DNA of 64,000 bases, taken from assembly GCF_001540865.1 (NCBI RefSeq), contig NC_033638.1, forward strand, positions 7,955,334 to 8,019,333, given 5' to 3'. Numbering within the stretch: the first letter of the stretch is position 1; the number at the start of each line of letters is the position of its first letter. The position numbers were made by a program, and so were the translations under genes. The DNA is from Ananas comosus. Its lineage: Eukaryota; Streptophyta; Magnoliopsida; Poales; Bromeliaceae. Shown here piece by piece: positions 36,994 to 47,640 of this stretch. The notes beneath the pieces were generated by a model that made no database searches, was not told where the DNA came from, and saw nothing but the letters and a program-made list of their open reading frames with translations.

Positions 36994-38764
36994 CTAGAAA
37001 AATGCAGGACATTGAAATAAGACGCAGTATATAGCAAACTTCATTGTGAAATACAGAACTTCAACCAAATACCAAATTATAGTTTTGTCCCGTCAGTTGA
37101 AAAGTAAAAGAAGAAGAAGAAAAAAAAAGGTCTCCAGATTAAAATAGAATTCAAACTAAATGAGCATGTTTAAATATCATCTTTACAACACATCTATATT
37201 ACCTTTCCGGTATATAGAGACATTGAAGGCAAATGAAATAATGATTGAAGAAGTCCTAATTTGCATGAATAAAGATTCGGGATGATAATATTTGTGAATA
37301 AACAATAGACAATGCCATAGTGCTGCATACAAATTGCAAACAAAGAAACGATCCCTTACTTTTTTTTAAACATACAACTGAAAAGCCAATAAATCATGCT
37401 TGACTAGTGTTGGTGCATTAGAGTTCGAAGAAATGCCTTATTTAGCTAGGAAATGTAAATTTTGAAATGCTTTTGATTCTCCTATTGATATGTAACTGTT
37501 TATCTATATCTTTTGACTATTGTCCAAATCAACCTCAACTGCTACTTAATCACCTACTTAGGGAGGCACTTGGATTGATTTGGATACAATTTGGTCATAA
37601 GTAACACATGACCGTTTTTTTTATGTAAGACAAAAGGCCATATGTAATTTGTGCAATCAACTACCATGTAGTAAAAAAAACTGGAACAAAATAACAAGAG
37701 CCACTTAACCAAAATTTGTAGTAGCCTAGGAACCCAATCCTAATTCTTAGAGTCATTTACTAATTGGTATAAAAAGGATTTACGTAAAGGAGAGAAGAAG
37801 AAGGAGAAAGAAGAGCATGAAAGCAAAGGAACTTAAGAGGAACAAGGAAAAAACAAAAAAAGTTAAGCACCATTTTGGGTGGTACAATTGCTAGAAGTCA
37901 ATATCGATTCCTGCCATTTCAAAACAAACTACCGTGCTAAATTGCTAATGACTTTACTTTGAAGCTCTTGGAATAGGATATCCTCAATCTTGTCCAATGT
38001 CAACGTAATATTTGGTGCATCAGTATCGATTCTCCAGCTCCAAAATCCATAGTCTACATATACTCGGGCTTATTCTATTTGTACATAGATCTATACATGT
38101 ATATACATCGAAAATACAATAAGAACTGATACAACAACTAAGTAAACGATATTTGTCGTTTTTTTAATATGAAAAAACAATTATTTTCTTCATGTCCCTC
38201 AAATACTATGCACATGAACTATGCCATATTTAACTATCAATATCAACTCTAATTATAAAATTAACATATTTCGTGATTTTCATCTACCCATCCTTATCCC
38301 TGTAGATATCTAAAAAAAAAGGTTGAGTGAAGTAAAAATGCATCCACCCCTATCATATCCATATTTCAAAAAAAAAAAAATCCGATTCGCATCCAAACAC
38401 CTCCAATATATACATGATCCAATGATCCAATCACTTATTTTGCATTCCAAATGATATTTTTCGATACAAATAAGAATTAAACCCTAACTCGTTTCTCTCC
38501 AAACAACATCCGAAACAACATAAACCCCTTTAACGTAATTTAAGATCGGAAAAAAATGCATTTCCAATCCCCAATTCAACGCATCGAGTACCGAATCTAG
38601 GACACAAAATCTAGAGAACAAATCCAATCATATAACAACTTACATACCAAAAAGAGCTCGATTAGCAACTAAGAGATCGAAATCGAAGATGAAATGGGAT
38701 TAATACGAAGATAATTACAAGAAAAATAAGGGAAAAAATTTTAAAAATCGATCAAAATGAGTAC
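36994..38764 (-). other. 5' leader intron of COX5C
   Basis: On the minus strand the donor AAG|GTACTC lies at 38764 and an acceptor TTTTTCTAG|TTTC ends at 36994, 15 nt before the ATG. The non-coding first exon would lie at about 38765-38830. COX5C genes of other plants are known to have such a leader intron, and in Arabidopsis it strongly raises expression. The splice sites are inferred from sequence; no transcript was available. Confidence 0.7.
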
Positions 38765-39048
38765 CTTGGGCTCGAGAGCGCTAGGGGCGTCGACCGTGGG
38801 TTCGATTAGGTTCTCACGGAGCTAAGAGAAAGGGAGTAAGAGGAACTCGGGCTCCTATTGGTCGCCGCAAAATTGATAAAGGCCCTCAAAGTTCTAGGAA
38901 ATTACGAAAAAGGGTAGCGACGCAGTGCGACTGCAATGGTCGTTTTCGTGATCACATAGACTGTAGAGCTAATGAACGGCTGATGATGCATTCGAACGAA
39001 CGGTGGAGATTGTTATTGTGTTTTTTTTAGTGGGGGGAGTAGGGCTGT

Positions 39049-39405
39049 AGGGGTGTCAAAAAGCCCAACATGAGCGACCTGGTGCTGTCTCATACTCGGC
39101 TTTTTTTATAAATGAACCAACCCCGAATTATTAAAATATTGAGCCGAAAAATTCACTTCGTTTATTAACGAACTAGCTAATGAACAACAAATTAAAAGAA
39201 TTATAAAGAATACGTATAAAAAATAAATTTATGAAATATTTTTTATTTGACTTTAATCTAATAGTTAAAATTTTATATATAAACAATCTTTTTATAATTG
39301 ATTTAGACTTTCATATTTAAGTTAAATTAAAAATTATATATATATATATATATATATNGAAGCCGAATACGAATTGTCGCGAATAGCTAGCTCGATTGCC
39401 ACCCT
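39049..39405. mobile_element. MITE with AGGGGTGTCAA / TTGCCACCCT ends
   Basis: The left end AGGGGTGTCAAAAAGCCC pairs imperfectly with the reverse complement of the right end, AGGGTGGCAATCGAGC. Inside are AGCTAGCTCG and ACGAACTAGC strings. This matches a very common plant non-autonomous element type with GGGGTGKCAA termini, probably hAT-like. Confidence 0.6.
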
Positions 39406-39800
39406 GGAGTGTTTTAGAACACATTTAATAATGTATTGATTTGACGTATAGTATATTTTATTTAGTTTCCATTGGTCTTTTCCTTTATTAATTTATTTGA
39501 TATTACCAGCTCCCTTGTCATTATTCTCTTTGTTCAAACTTTGAAGCTTTTTGTCATTATTTATTTATTTATTAATCATAATGAGGTGATTGGTTTCTCA
39601 AAAGTCAAAACATTATAAAAAATAAAAAATAGAAAAATAGAATAAACTTATAAAATCTGAAAAAAAAACATAAAAACATAAAATTGACTCTTTTTGAAAA
39701 CTAAAAGAATTAAAAATACTCTTTTGATAGAAAATTATTATTATTATTATTTAGTAAACCAAACTCCTGTATGATTTTGGCTATATATTGCTCATCCTAA

Positions 39801-39955
39801 TTTTTTTTTTTTTTCAGAGAAATAAATAACATACTATTCACTTTATTTATTTTTTTAAAAATAAACTTAGTTCAAAATATAAATCAATTAAAATTTAAAT
39901 TTAAAATTTTAAATATCAATCATTAATTCTTTTACTATTTGTACTACGAACGGCC
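39801..39955 (-). mobile_element. Decayed SINE copy, same family as 26158-26310
   Basis: On the plus strand it runs from a T stretch through CAGAGAAATAAATAACATAC, AAATAAACTTAGTTCAAAAT and AAATATCAATCATTAATTCTT to ACTACGAACGGCC. It follows the 26.2 kb SINE in order along its length, with G/C positions mostly changed to A/T, as expected from deamination of methylated cytosines. Confidence 0.6.
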
Positions 39956-40080
39956 TGTATTTTCAGTCCTAATTTCAAAGCAGAAACATGTCTATTTGTA
40001 GCGTCGTTATTGTTACGACGCTACTCACGAGCCCAACTCTGTCAAACATCGCCCTCCAAATTGGAAAAAAAAATTAAAGT

Positions 40081-40470
40081 ATTTTAAAAATAAAGCTCGT
40101 GATCTTCGATATCATTTATTTAGTAATCAAAAAAATTTAAAATCAATGGATAAAAATAAAAATCTCACAAGATAATTATATGACATTAAAATTTTAGTTT
40201 GAAGATATTGATATTGTTTTATATTAGGATTAATAAGTTTTTATCAAAATTTTATATAATTTAAATATTTGTATACAGTTAAATTTATAAATTTTTATAA
40301 TTCAGCTAATATCCTGAAGGCGACCTTCATTCTTTTAAATTATTTTTTATGATAGAAATTTTGAACCGATAATGAGAATCATTAAAATTAATCTAAAATA
40401 TTTGAATTATCTAAAAATTAAATTTTAAAAAATTATTTATATAGTAATTAAAGGATTATAAAATTAATAA
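40081..40470. mobile_element. Decayed foldback MITE related to elements A/B
   Basis: The string order TATCATTTATTTAGTAATC, AATAAAAATCTCACAAG, TATGACATTAAAATTTT and TTTTTATCAAAATTTTATAT matches the interior of the foldback elements at 24.6-25.7 kb. The termini are lost or unrecognisable. Confidence 0.5.
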
Positions 40471-40815
40471 TTTTAATGGTCTATAAAAATCGTTTACTTG
40501 TGAACTGAATGCCAATTTTTTTAGTCGGTATCAAGGCATTTACGATCTGCGCTGCACAACAGCTACAGACATAACGTAAGATTGTGATGGACGATTGAGA
40601 AAGGATGGTGCATGAATGTACGAATGCACCGGGTGCAACAAATATTATCGACTAGTGTGGCATTCATATTCATATATGACAAATCAAACCCTATTTTTTT
40701 AATTTTTAATTTGTAATTTTATAATAACTCATCTGTTCGCTCCTACTCCCAGCGCTCACAAACCCACCCCTACCAAAATCCCACCAAATCGAAAGATCCA
40801 AAACCCCACCCCCCC

Positions 40816-40860
40816 AAACCCTAACCCTACTCCTCCTCCTCCTCCTCCTCCTCCTCCTCT
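40816..40860 (+). promoter_or_regulatory. Telo-box and (CTC)n tract in leader of the SMP-30-like gene
   Basis: AAACCCTAACCCTAC (40816-40830) is a double telo-box. It is followed directly by about ten CTC units and then the ATG at 40880. CT-rich tracts and telo-boxes often mark plant 5' leaders near transcription starts. Confidence 0.5.
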
Positions 40861-40879
40861 CTCCTCTCTCCCTCCTCCC

Positions 40880-43573
40880 ATGGCGGATTGCTGCTGCTGC
40901 CGCCGCAGCGACGGGGGCGGCCGCACAGGCACCGCCGCCGCCGCCGCGGGCCGCCGCTCCCGCGCGTGCCCGGCGCTCCTCATCGTCGCCTCCGCCGTGG
41001 CCGTCGCCCTGATCGCGTCCCTCGAGCTCTCCCCCGCCGTCGCCTACAGCTCCCGCGGGTGGCTCCGCGAGTGCGCCAAGTGGGACGCCCCCGCGCGCCG
41101 CTTCCTCGTCTCCACCTTCTTCGGCTCCGGCGTCGCCGAGATCGCCGTCGACGGCGCCGCGGCGCCGGAGGAGAGGGAGGTGGTGGCGGAGCCCGACGTG
41201 GCCGGGAACGCGTCGGTGGGGATCGCGGTGGATCGGGCGCGGCGGAGGCTCCTCGTCGTCTTCGCCGACGTGCTAGGGCACCGCCACGGCGCCGTCGCCG
41301 CCTACGACCTCGAGTCGTGGGCGCGCCTCTTCCTCACGCGGCTCAGCGGGCCAGGTGAGAATAAATCCCCGCCGTTGGATTTTATCCCCGTTGTGATCTT
41401 TCCGCTCACTAGTTGGTTGGAAATGGACGGCCCTGATTTAGTATGTAGGGTCGTTGTTATTATTAATGTTAGAGGTACAGAATCTTCGGCACTTGTAAAT
41501 TATTTTTTAAGCTAAAATACAAGAAAATTTCTTATATTTTTATTTCTTCTATAAGAAAAAAAATAATTTTTTAATAATTTTTATTATTCTGATGGGTATT
41601 TTTATTATAAATTATAAAAAATGGACGTAATAGTAATGAAATCCTGACGGAGGGGAAGGGGCTAAATGTAATAATTTAAAATATTGAGAGAATAAAATAT
41701 AAATTTTTAAAAATTAAGAAAAAAATAAAAAAAACGAATATTTATAAGGATGTTATCTGTAATTTATCTTATTTTTTATCATGAAACTTTGAAATCAACG
41801 ATAGATTTTATTGGACTTGACTTATAATATTTGAAGCTTCAAAAAAGATGAATTTTTACCATTTGTTGATATCATTTACTATTGACTAAAATAGCTCAAA
41901 ATCAACTAATGATAATAGAAAACTTACTAAAAATAATAATACAAAGCAAAAATTATGGATCAGAAACATTGATCTTATCTTAAATAATATAATTTTTTTT
42001 AAAAAAAATATTTATCTAATTTGCATACTTTTATACTATTAAATTTAAAAATTGCGCACATATTTATTTTTAAATCTTTTCGATTACTAGATAAATAATA
42101 TTAAAAAATATAAAATTTATTTTAAATACTTTAGATCAAGTCTAATAAAGTCAACTGTAAATTCGTAATTCCTATTATTAAAAATAATTTGAAATAGGGA
42201 GACCTTGGTGCCTCCAAAGTATCCCGGTTGGATTATACTATTAATTAATCCATGGTTATTGGTGCAGCAAATGGATAAAGTGCATGGTTGGTCCCTGCAC
42301 CATTGCCATATGGCAACCAGGTCCACCTATTTTCAGTTTGAACTTTGTTTTTTGAATTTCCACATGTATTACATTTTAGTTTAGCCACAAAAAAATACTT
42401 ATATTGTAAAATAACTATTTGAAAACTATGTCTATTTTACTATTTATGAGACCTAAGCCGCAATATTGAGATAGTGTAGGAGCTATCCTTAGGTGACTTA
42501 TTTAAGTAATGAACCTTTTATGTATGGTAAGGGATATTGAATTAAATAGAACGACAAATTTTGAAGTTTCTGAGTGCTGAATATGTCAGTACAAAAATTC
42601 AGAACATATAATTTATTAGTTAGATATACATTGAATAGGTTCTTCAGTGTATTTAATCCATCGGAAGGTGATGATTTTTGGATGGCTTTGGTTTGTATTT
42701 GAATAGGCGTGGGATACCTAGTCCCACTTAAATTCAAATTCAAAATTCAAATTCAAATTCAAATAGAACAACCTAAGCAGACCCATTTAAATGAGTTGGA
42801 GACAAGTGGTTTGAATCCAACTCAAATGTTGCCACATTTCCTAACATAAGTTCCAGTTTCTAATACCTGCAGTATCTTGCTGTGTATTGTATTGAAGTTC
42901 TTTATCAATACATTTACCATATTTATGCAACGACATAACACTGGATCATCTACTGCTTATTCAAAAATCACTGTCCTATTTTGGCATCTGACATTCGCTC
43001 TGACGATAACATATTGTAGGCGACGGAGATGCATTTGCAGATGACGTGGCCGTCGACGAAGAAGGCACCGCATACGTTACCGACGCGAAAGCAAATAAGA
43101 TATGGAAAGTGGGTGTTGACGGTGAACTCCTCTCGATTATAAGAAACGAGGCCTTCGTCCAAAGAAAGGGGTGGTATCACAACCTCGTCGGGCTCAACGG
43201 AATCGTATACCACCCCAACGGCTACCTTTTGGTCATTCACACTTCCGGCGGCCATCTCTTTAAGGTTAATCCAAAGACCGAGGAGGTAAGTTTGGTTAAA
43301 GTCGAAGGATCGTTACAAAGAGGGGATGGTTTGGAATTGATCTCTCCGACGAAGCTAGCTATAGCTGGAACTCCGAGTAGAGTAGCAGAGAGCTCTGATG
43401 ATTGGGATACCGCAAAGGTTACGGGAAGGTACATCGGACCCATGCACCGAATAGCTACGTCGGCGACAGTGAAGGACGGAAAAGTGTATCTGAACCATAT
43501 TATCGGTTACGGGATCACTAAGAGGACTCACCTCATTGCCGAGGGGATTTTCTCACCTTTGGTTGTGAACTGA
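40880..43573 (+). CDS. SMP-30/gluconolactonase-like beta-propeller protein, membrane-anchored
   Basis: Two exons (40880-41354 and 43020-43573) join to 342 aa across a 1.67 kb intron. The N-terminus has a Cys cluster (CCCC), a basic stretch and a membrane anchor (about 32-53, LLIVASAVAVALIASLEL). The rest has repeated propeller strands such as GNASVGIAVDRARRRLLVVFAD, split here as GNASVGIAVD and RRRLLVVFAD, then DDVAVDEEGTAYVTDAKAN and LNGIVYHPNGYLLVIHTSGG. It resembles the plant proteins annotated as calcium-dependent phosphotriesterase superfamily (Arabidopsis At2g47370 type, from memory). Substrate and activity are unknown. The first exon is extremely GC-rich and the second is not. Confidence 0.88.
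41770..42190. mobile_element. Decayed foldback MITE in intron of the SMP-30-like gene
   Basis: Strings such as TTTTATTGGACTTGACTTAT, TTGATATCATTTACTATTGAC and AGATCAAGTCTAATAAAGTC match the arms of the elements at 24.6-25.7 kb, in inverted arrangement. It is heavily mutated. Confidence 0.5.
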
Positions 43574-44644
43574 TTATGCGGTCGACGTTTGATGGTTGTT
43601 CGAGATGCAGTAGTTGTAGTTGTATCAATTTGATTGTATAATAACTCGAACTCACTGGATATTAAAGCACTATTTTGTGTCTATGATGAACGTTTTATTG
43701 CGTAATGTTTCAATAGATGGAATGAGTCTCTTGTCTCCTTTTGTGATCATGTTAGAGGAAATTTGAACCCCCACAAAAAAAGTGCGCCGATTTTGTTACT
43801 AAGCGTGCTTTTAAATTTATGTAATGATAAAGCTTCACCATGGTGGTCAGGTACGGCGCGATCTTTAAAAAGACTCCATTTTAAAACTCTATCCGACCCC
43901 CCGCCAGCAGTTTATAGGATTAAACATCTGACGAACCTTTGGGTACAATCCCTCTCCGCAAAACAGCACTTCTGTAATCGCTGGTGTTTTTTTTCTTTCT
44001 TTGGTTCGCCCGAATGGAGGCCTTTGTTGCCTCATCTCTTTAATCTAATTCATCTTTTTAATAAATAAAGTGAGTAGCATACTATTTTATTCTAAAATAA
44101 ATAAATAAATAAATAAATAAAGCTTCACCTCTGATCAACTTTTGTTGACACGTTGCATGTTAAAGATACAGGTTGTAACCCTTTTTGAGTGTATAAAATT
44201 ACACACGGAAATGTTTACGGGGCAAGGAATGTTTTTAGGTGCCCCAGAGTGTACTCAATTGCTAACTAATATATTAATGTGGCTACTTTTTCCTTGAATA
44301 TTTTGATTCTTAAATTCACAACACTTGTGGAAATAAAATATGTGACAAGTTTGGACAGATATTTAACATTTCTCAATTTGAGGAAACTATTTTTAATTCA
44401 ACATTTCAATTTTTTTTATTAATAATAATAAATAAAAATAAAAATACAAGCGGTGGTTTTGGAAATTGGAACCACCTCCCACTACCTCGATATTTACGGA
44501 GCCCACCTTTGTCCCGTGTCTCCTGCGAGGCTGCGACTGCACCACACCCTGCGTACAGTGTCGCTGCTGTTCTCAAACGTGAGAAGTGCTTTTCTCTCCC
44601 ATTTCAGAAGCCCCATTACTCGTTGCTCATGTGAAGCAGCAGCA
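43574..44644. other. Intergenic DNA between the SMP-30-like and TBL genes
   Basis: It holds the 3' untranslated region of the SMP-30-like gene, a short LINE fragment and the TBL promoter. GTATAAAATT near 44193 could be a TATA box but lies 450 bp from the ATG. No gene is seen. Confidence 0.5.
43840..44116 (+). mobile_element. Short LINE 3' fragment with (AAAT)n tail and target-site duplication
   Basis: The sequence ATAAAGCTTCACC occurs at both sides (43827-43839 and 44117-44129). Between them is a frame with WWSGTARSLKRL and GSPEWRPLLPHLFNLIHLF, like the extreme C-terminus of plant LINE polyproteins. It ends in an AAAT repeat tail. It is a strongly 5'-truncated copy of about 280 bp. Confidence 0.8.
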
Positions 44645-46745
44645 ATGGAGAGGCAAAGGATCTTCTCCCTAAAGCCCATGAAGCTCCTGGCTCTCTCCTT
44701 CACCGTCTCCTCCTCTCTCCTCTTCTGCTTCCTCTTCTCACTCTGGGTTTTTGATGTCACCCCCTCGGGTCCCGCAGAAGCTCATTTACAGTTCTTCGGA
44801 AGCTTCAAATCCGCAAAAAAAGGTGCTTTTGCTGCTTCCAGAAGCGATTTCTCTGGTAATGCGACTAAAGGTCCTGCTTTGTGGGAAACCCATGTTGCGG
44901 GAGTGGCTAATTTCTCTAGGGAAGCTGTGGATTCGACAGTGGAGGTGAAAGATGCGATCTTGGCACGAGCCCGTGTCAGGGGAGCGAGTGATTTATCTAA
45001 AAACGAAGTTGATGATGCAGTTGACAGTGAGAAAGATGGGATTTTTAATGGTGCCCATTTGGAAAGAGCCCATGTTTCCTCTCAAGAAGCTACTGTAACT
45101 AACACATCCAAAAGCACTTCTTCTGAAGCAGGAGAATTGATTAGCAGAGGAAGCCCCTATGGTGCTTCTGGAGAAAGCACAAACCCATTAGCGGAAAAGA
45201 TTGAGAGTAACAGCACAAAACAATGTGACATTTATGATGGAAAATGGGTTTATGATGATGAGAGCTATCCTCTTTACAGGAGCAAATCATGCCCCTTTAT
45301 AGATGAGGGGTTTAATTGTGAGGCTAATGGGAGAGTGGATTTAGGGTTCATGAAGTGGAGGTGGCAACCTCACCATTGTAGCATCCCAAGGTACCTCATT
45401 TTTTCCCTCTTACTTGATTTCATATTTTACTTTACTTATTTGATGTGGGAAAAAGAATACTTGGTTGAACTAGCATTTGGGATTTGCTTGGGCTAAGTTC
45501 AGGTTCAACCCTGTGAAAATGTTGGAGATGATTAGAGGGAAGAGACTTGTTTTTGTCGGAGATTCGATTAACCGAAACCAGTGGGAATCCATGATGTGTT
45601 TGCTATGGGGGACCGTATCGGACCCTAGACGAGTTCATGAAGCTCGCGGGCGGAGGATCACGAAAGAGAAGGGGAACTACAACTTTAAGTTCTTGGTATA
45701 CAACCGTAGAATTTATACTTTTATCAGCACCAGTTCGACGATAACCGAGTTTGATCAGAAGGTCTTTATGTAGGATTACAACTGCAGTGTCGAGTATTAC
45801 GTGACTCATTTCTTGGTGCACGAGAGCAAGGCGAGAATAGGGCTGCGGCGCGTTAAGACGTTGAGGATTGATGCTATGGATAGGAGTTCATCAAGATGGA
45901 GGGGAGCTGATATACTTGTATTTAACACTGCACACTGGTGGTCTCACCACAAAACAAAAGCTGGGTGAGCGCGATTCTTTTCTTTCTCAAGTGTTTCTGA
46001 ATTTCAGGCTTTAGCTTTCCTACGTGCGAAGGATTTTACGTTTATCTGAATCCATATATGTTCTTGAGTAAACAATTCGCGTAGTTTCTCGCTAACCCTA
46101 CGAGTACTGCTGATGCATGGAACTCGGAGTGTATCGATTAATAACTCGTTCCTTTTTATCGATAGAGTCAATTACTATCAGGAAGGAGACCGTGTTCACC
46201 CCCGCCTCGATGTTTCTACCGCTTTCCGAAAAGCTTTAACAACTTGGGCGTCGTGGGTCGACCAACACGTTAATCCACGCAAAACGCAAGTTTTCTTCAG
46301 AAGTTCTTCGCCGTCTCATTTCAGGTGAGCCCCTCACAGTTCCGAAGCTAAGAAAGTTGGGAAAAATAATAATAAGAACAACTGGTCTCTTCTCAACAAC
46401 TTTGCATGTCGCTGCAGCGGCGGCGAGTGGAATTCGGGAGGGCACTGCAGAGAGAGCACCCGACCGTTGAATGAGACTTCCGAGAGACAAGTTCCTCTCA
46501 GAAACTTGGTATTGGATCAAGTAGTAAAGCAAATGAGAACCTCTGTAACTATCCTCAACATAACTAACTTATCGGGGCTTAGAATTGATGGGCACCCATC
46601 GATATACGGTAAGAAGTTTGAGAAAGTGCAGCAATCGAGCATTCAAGATTGTAGCCATTGGTGCCTCCCTGGAGTCCCAGACACATGGAATGAGCTCCTT
46701 TACTTCTATCTAACATCGCATCACAAACCGATTTTGGCGAGCTAG
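44645..46745 (+). CDS. Trichome birefringence-like (TBL) polysaccharide O-acetyltransferase
   Basis: Five exons (44645-45390, 45503-45695, 45774-45964, 46166-46324, 46418-46745) join to 538 aa. It is a type II Golgi protein: an N-terminal anchor (about 13-40, [20 protein letters not shown]), a variable stem, then the PMR5N domain ([41 protein letters not shown]), and the esterase-like domain with the GDS motif ([12 protein letters not shown], Ser270) and the DxxH motif (DCSHWCLPG, Asp507/His510). The family adds acetyl groups to wall polysaccharides; this member is nearest to TBL1/TBL2 types in my judgement. The start is the first ATG in frame; the open frame upstream begins only with GTG. 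Intron 2 is just 78 nt. Confidence 0.93.
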
Positions 46746-47640
46746 TTTATGGGATGAAAGCCTACTAACCTTGTCATGTTAATACCTCTGAATTGTTCAT
46801 CTGTATTTCTTTTCTTTTCTTCTTTTTTTTTCTTTTTTGTGTTGAGCCCCTAATTGTTTTATTTTATTTTATTTTATTTTATTCTTTTGTGTCTGCTTAT
46901 TTGAATCTTACCTTGAGGCTATTGGCATGATTGTGAGACTAAATGTACATGATATGAAAAATATCGGTATTTTTTAATATTTCTATACTCTAATTTTCTT
47001 TGCTGCTTGTTAATTGTTAGCAGTATTCTTGTGTTCATGTATGCAAATTGAGATGATGCCTACTAAAGAAAGCAAATTTTCACTTTGTACCCTCCACTTG
47101 TCCCGAAGTGCATGATTCATTTCCCCGGCCTACCTCTTATAAAATTTCGTTGTTCTAATGAAGCCGCCACAAAATTTACCGAAAATTCTTCACAACATCT
47201 GCAAATTCATATAACTTAAAATAAATTTAACAAAATTTCTTTTCTATCGGCACGATTCATAAACAGGGGGTAAAAAAGGAGAAAATAGAAGACAAAAAGT
47301 AACTGGACTTATTAATCTCACTAATTGGTGGATCCATTATGATAAAGTGCATTATTTAGCAGGGATATTAAGTTGCATATGTAGCAACTGTACAACATTA
47401 CATTGTAATCAACTCGAAATAAATCATAAATATTCTAAATTTTAATCTATAAATACTCTTCAAATAAACTCAGTTCAATAGCAGCTCTAGCGGACGAGGA
47501 TAATTAGTAATGCATTTAAGAAGCAATATAATTTACCTTCCCTCTTATGTATAGATGAGCAATGTGTTACATGTACTGTATTCTATACTTTGCAAGCTCG
47601 TTATGTGCGGAATTTCAAAGAATCACACAACCAGCGTCAA
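46746..47640. other. Intergenic DNA between convergent TBL and EZ1
   Basis: It should hold both 3' untranslated regions. ATTTT repeats lie at about 46857-46883. No coding sequence is supported. Confidence 0.6.

Larger units (their letters stand above)
38831..40790. other. Intergenic DNA between COX5C and the SMP-30-like gene (divergent)
   Basis: This spacer contains the COX5C promoter at its left end, then a MITE (39049-39405), a decayed SINE (39801-39955) and a decayed foldback element (about 40081-40470). A single N lies at 39358 after a TA run. No gene is visible. Confidence 0.55.

Noticed and set aside
36718..37020. 100-codon plus-strand frame over COX5C
   Set aside because: It is the antisense shadow of COX5C and matches no family.
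40888..41358. Arg-rich 156-codon frame overlapping the SMP-30-like exon 1
   Set aside because: It is an out-of-frame reading of very GC-rich coding DNA.
44453..44644. 64-residue N-terminal extension of the TBL protein in the same open frame
   Set aside because: The frame begins with GTG, contains no ATG before 44645, and would place the membrane anchor unusually far from the N-terminus.
45771..45773. Apparent nonsense mutation in the TBL gene
   Set aside because: The stop lies in the acceptor of a short GT-AG intron; removing 45696-45773 keeps the frame.
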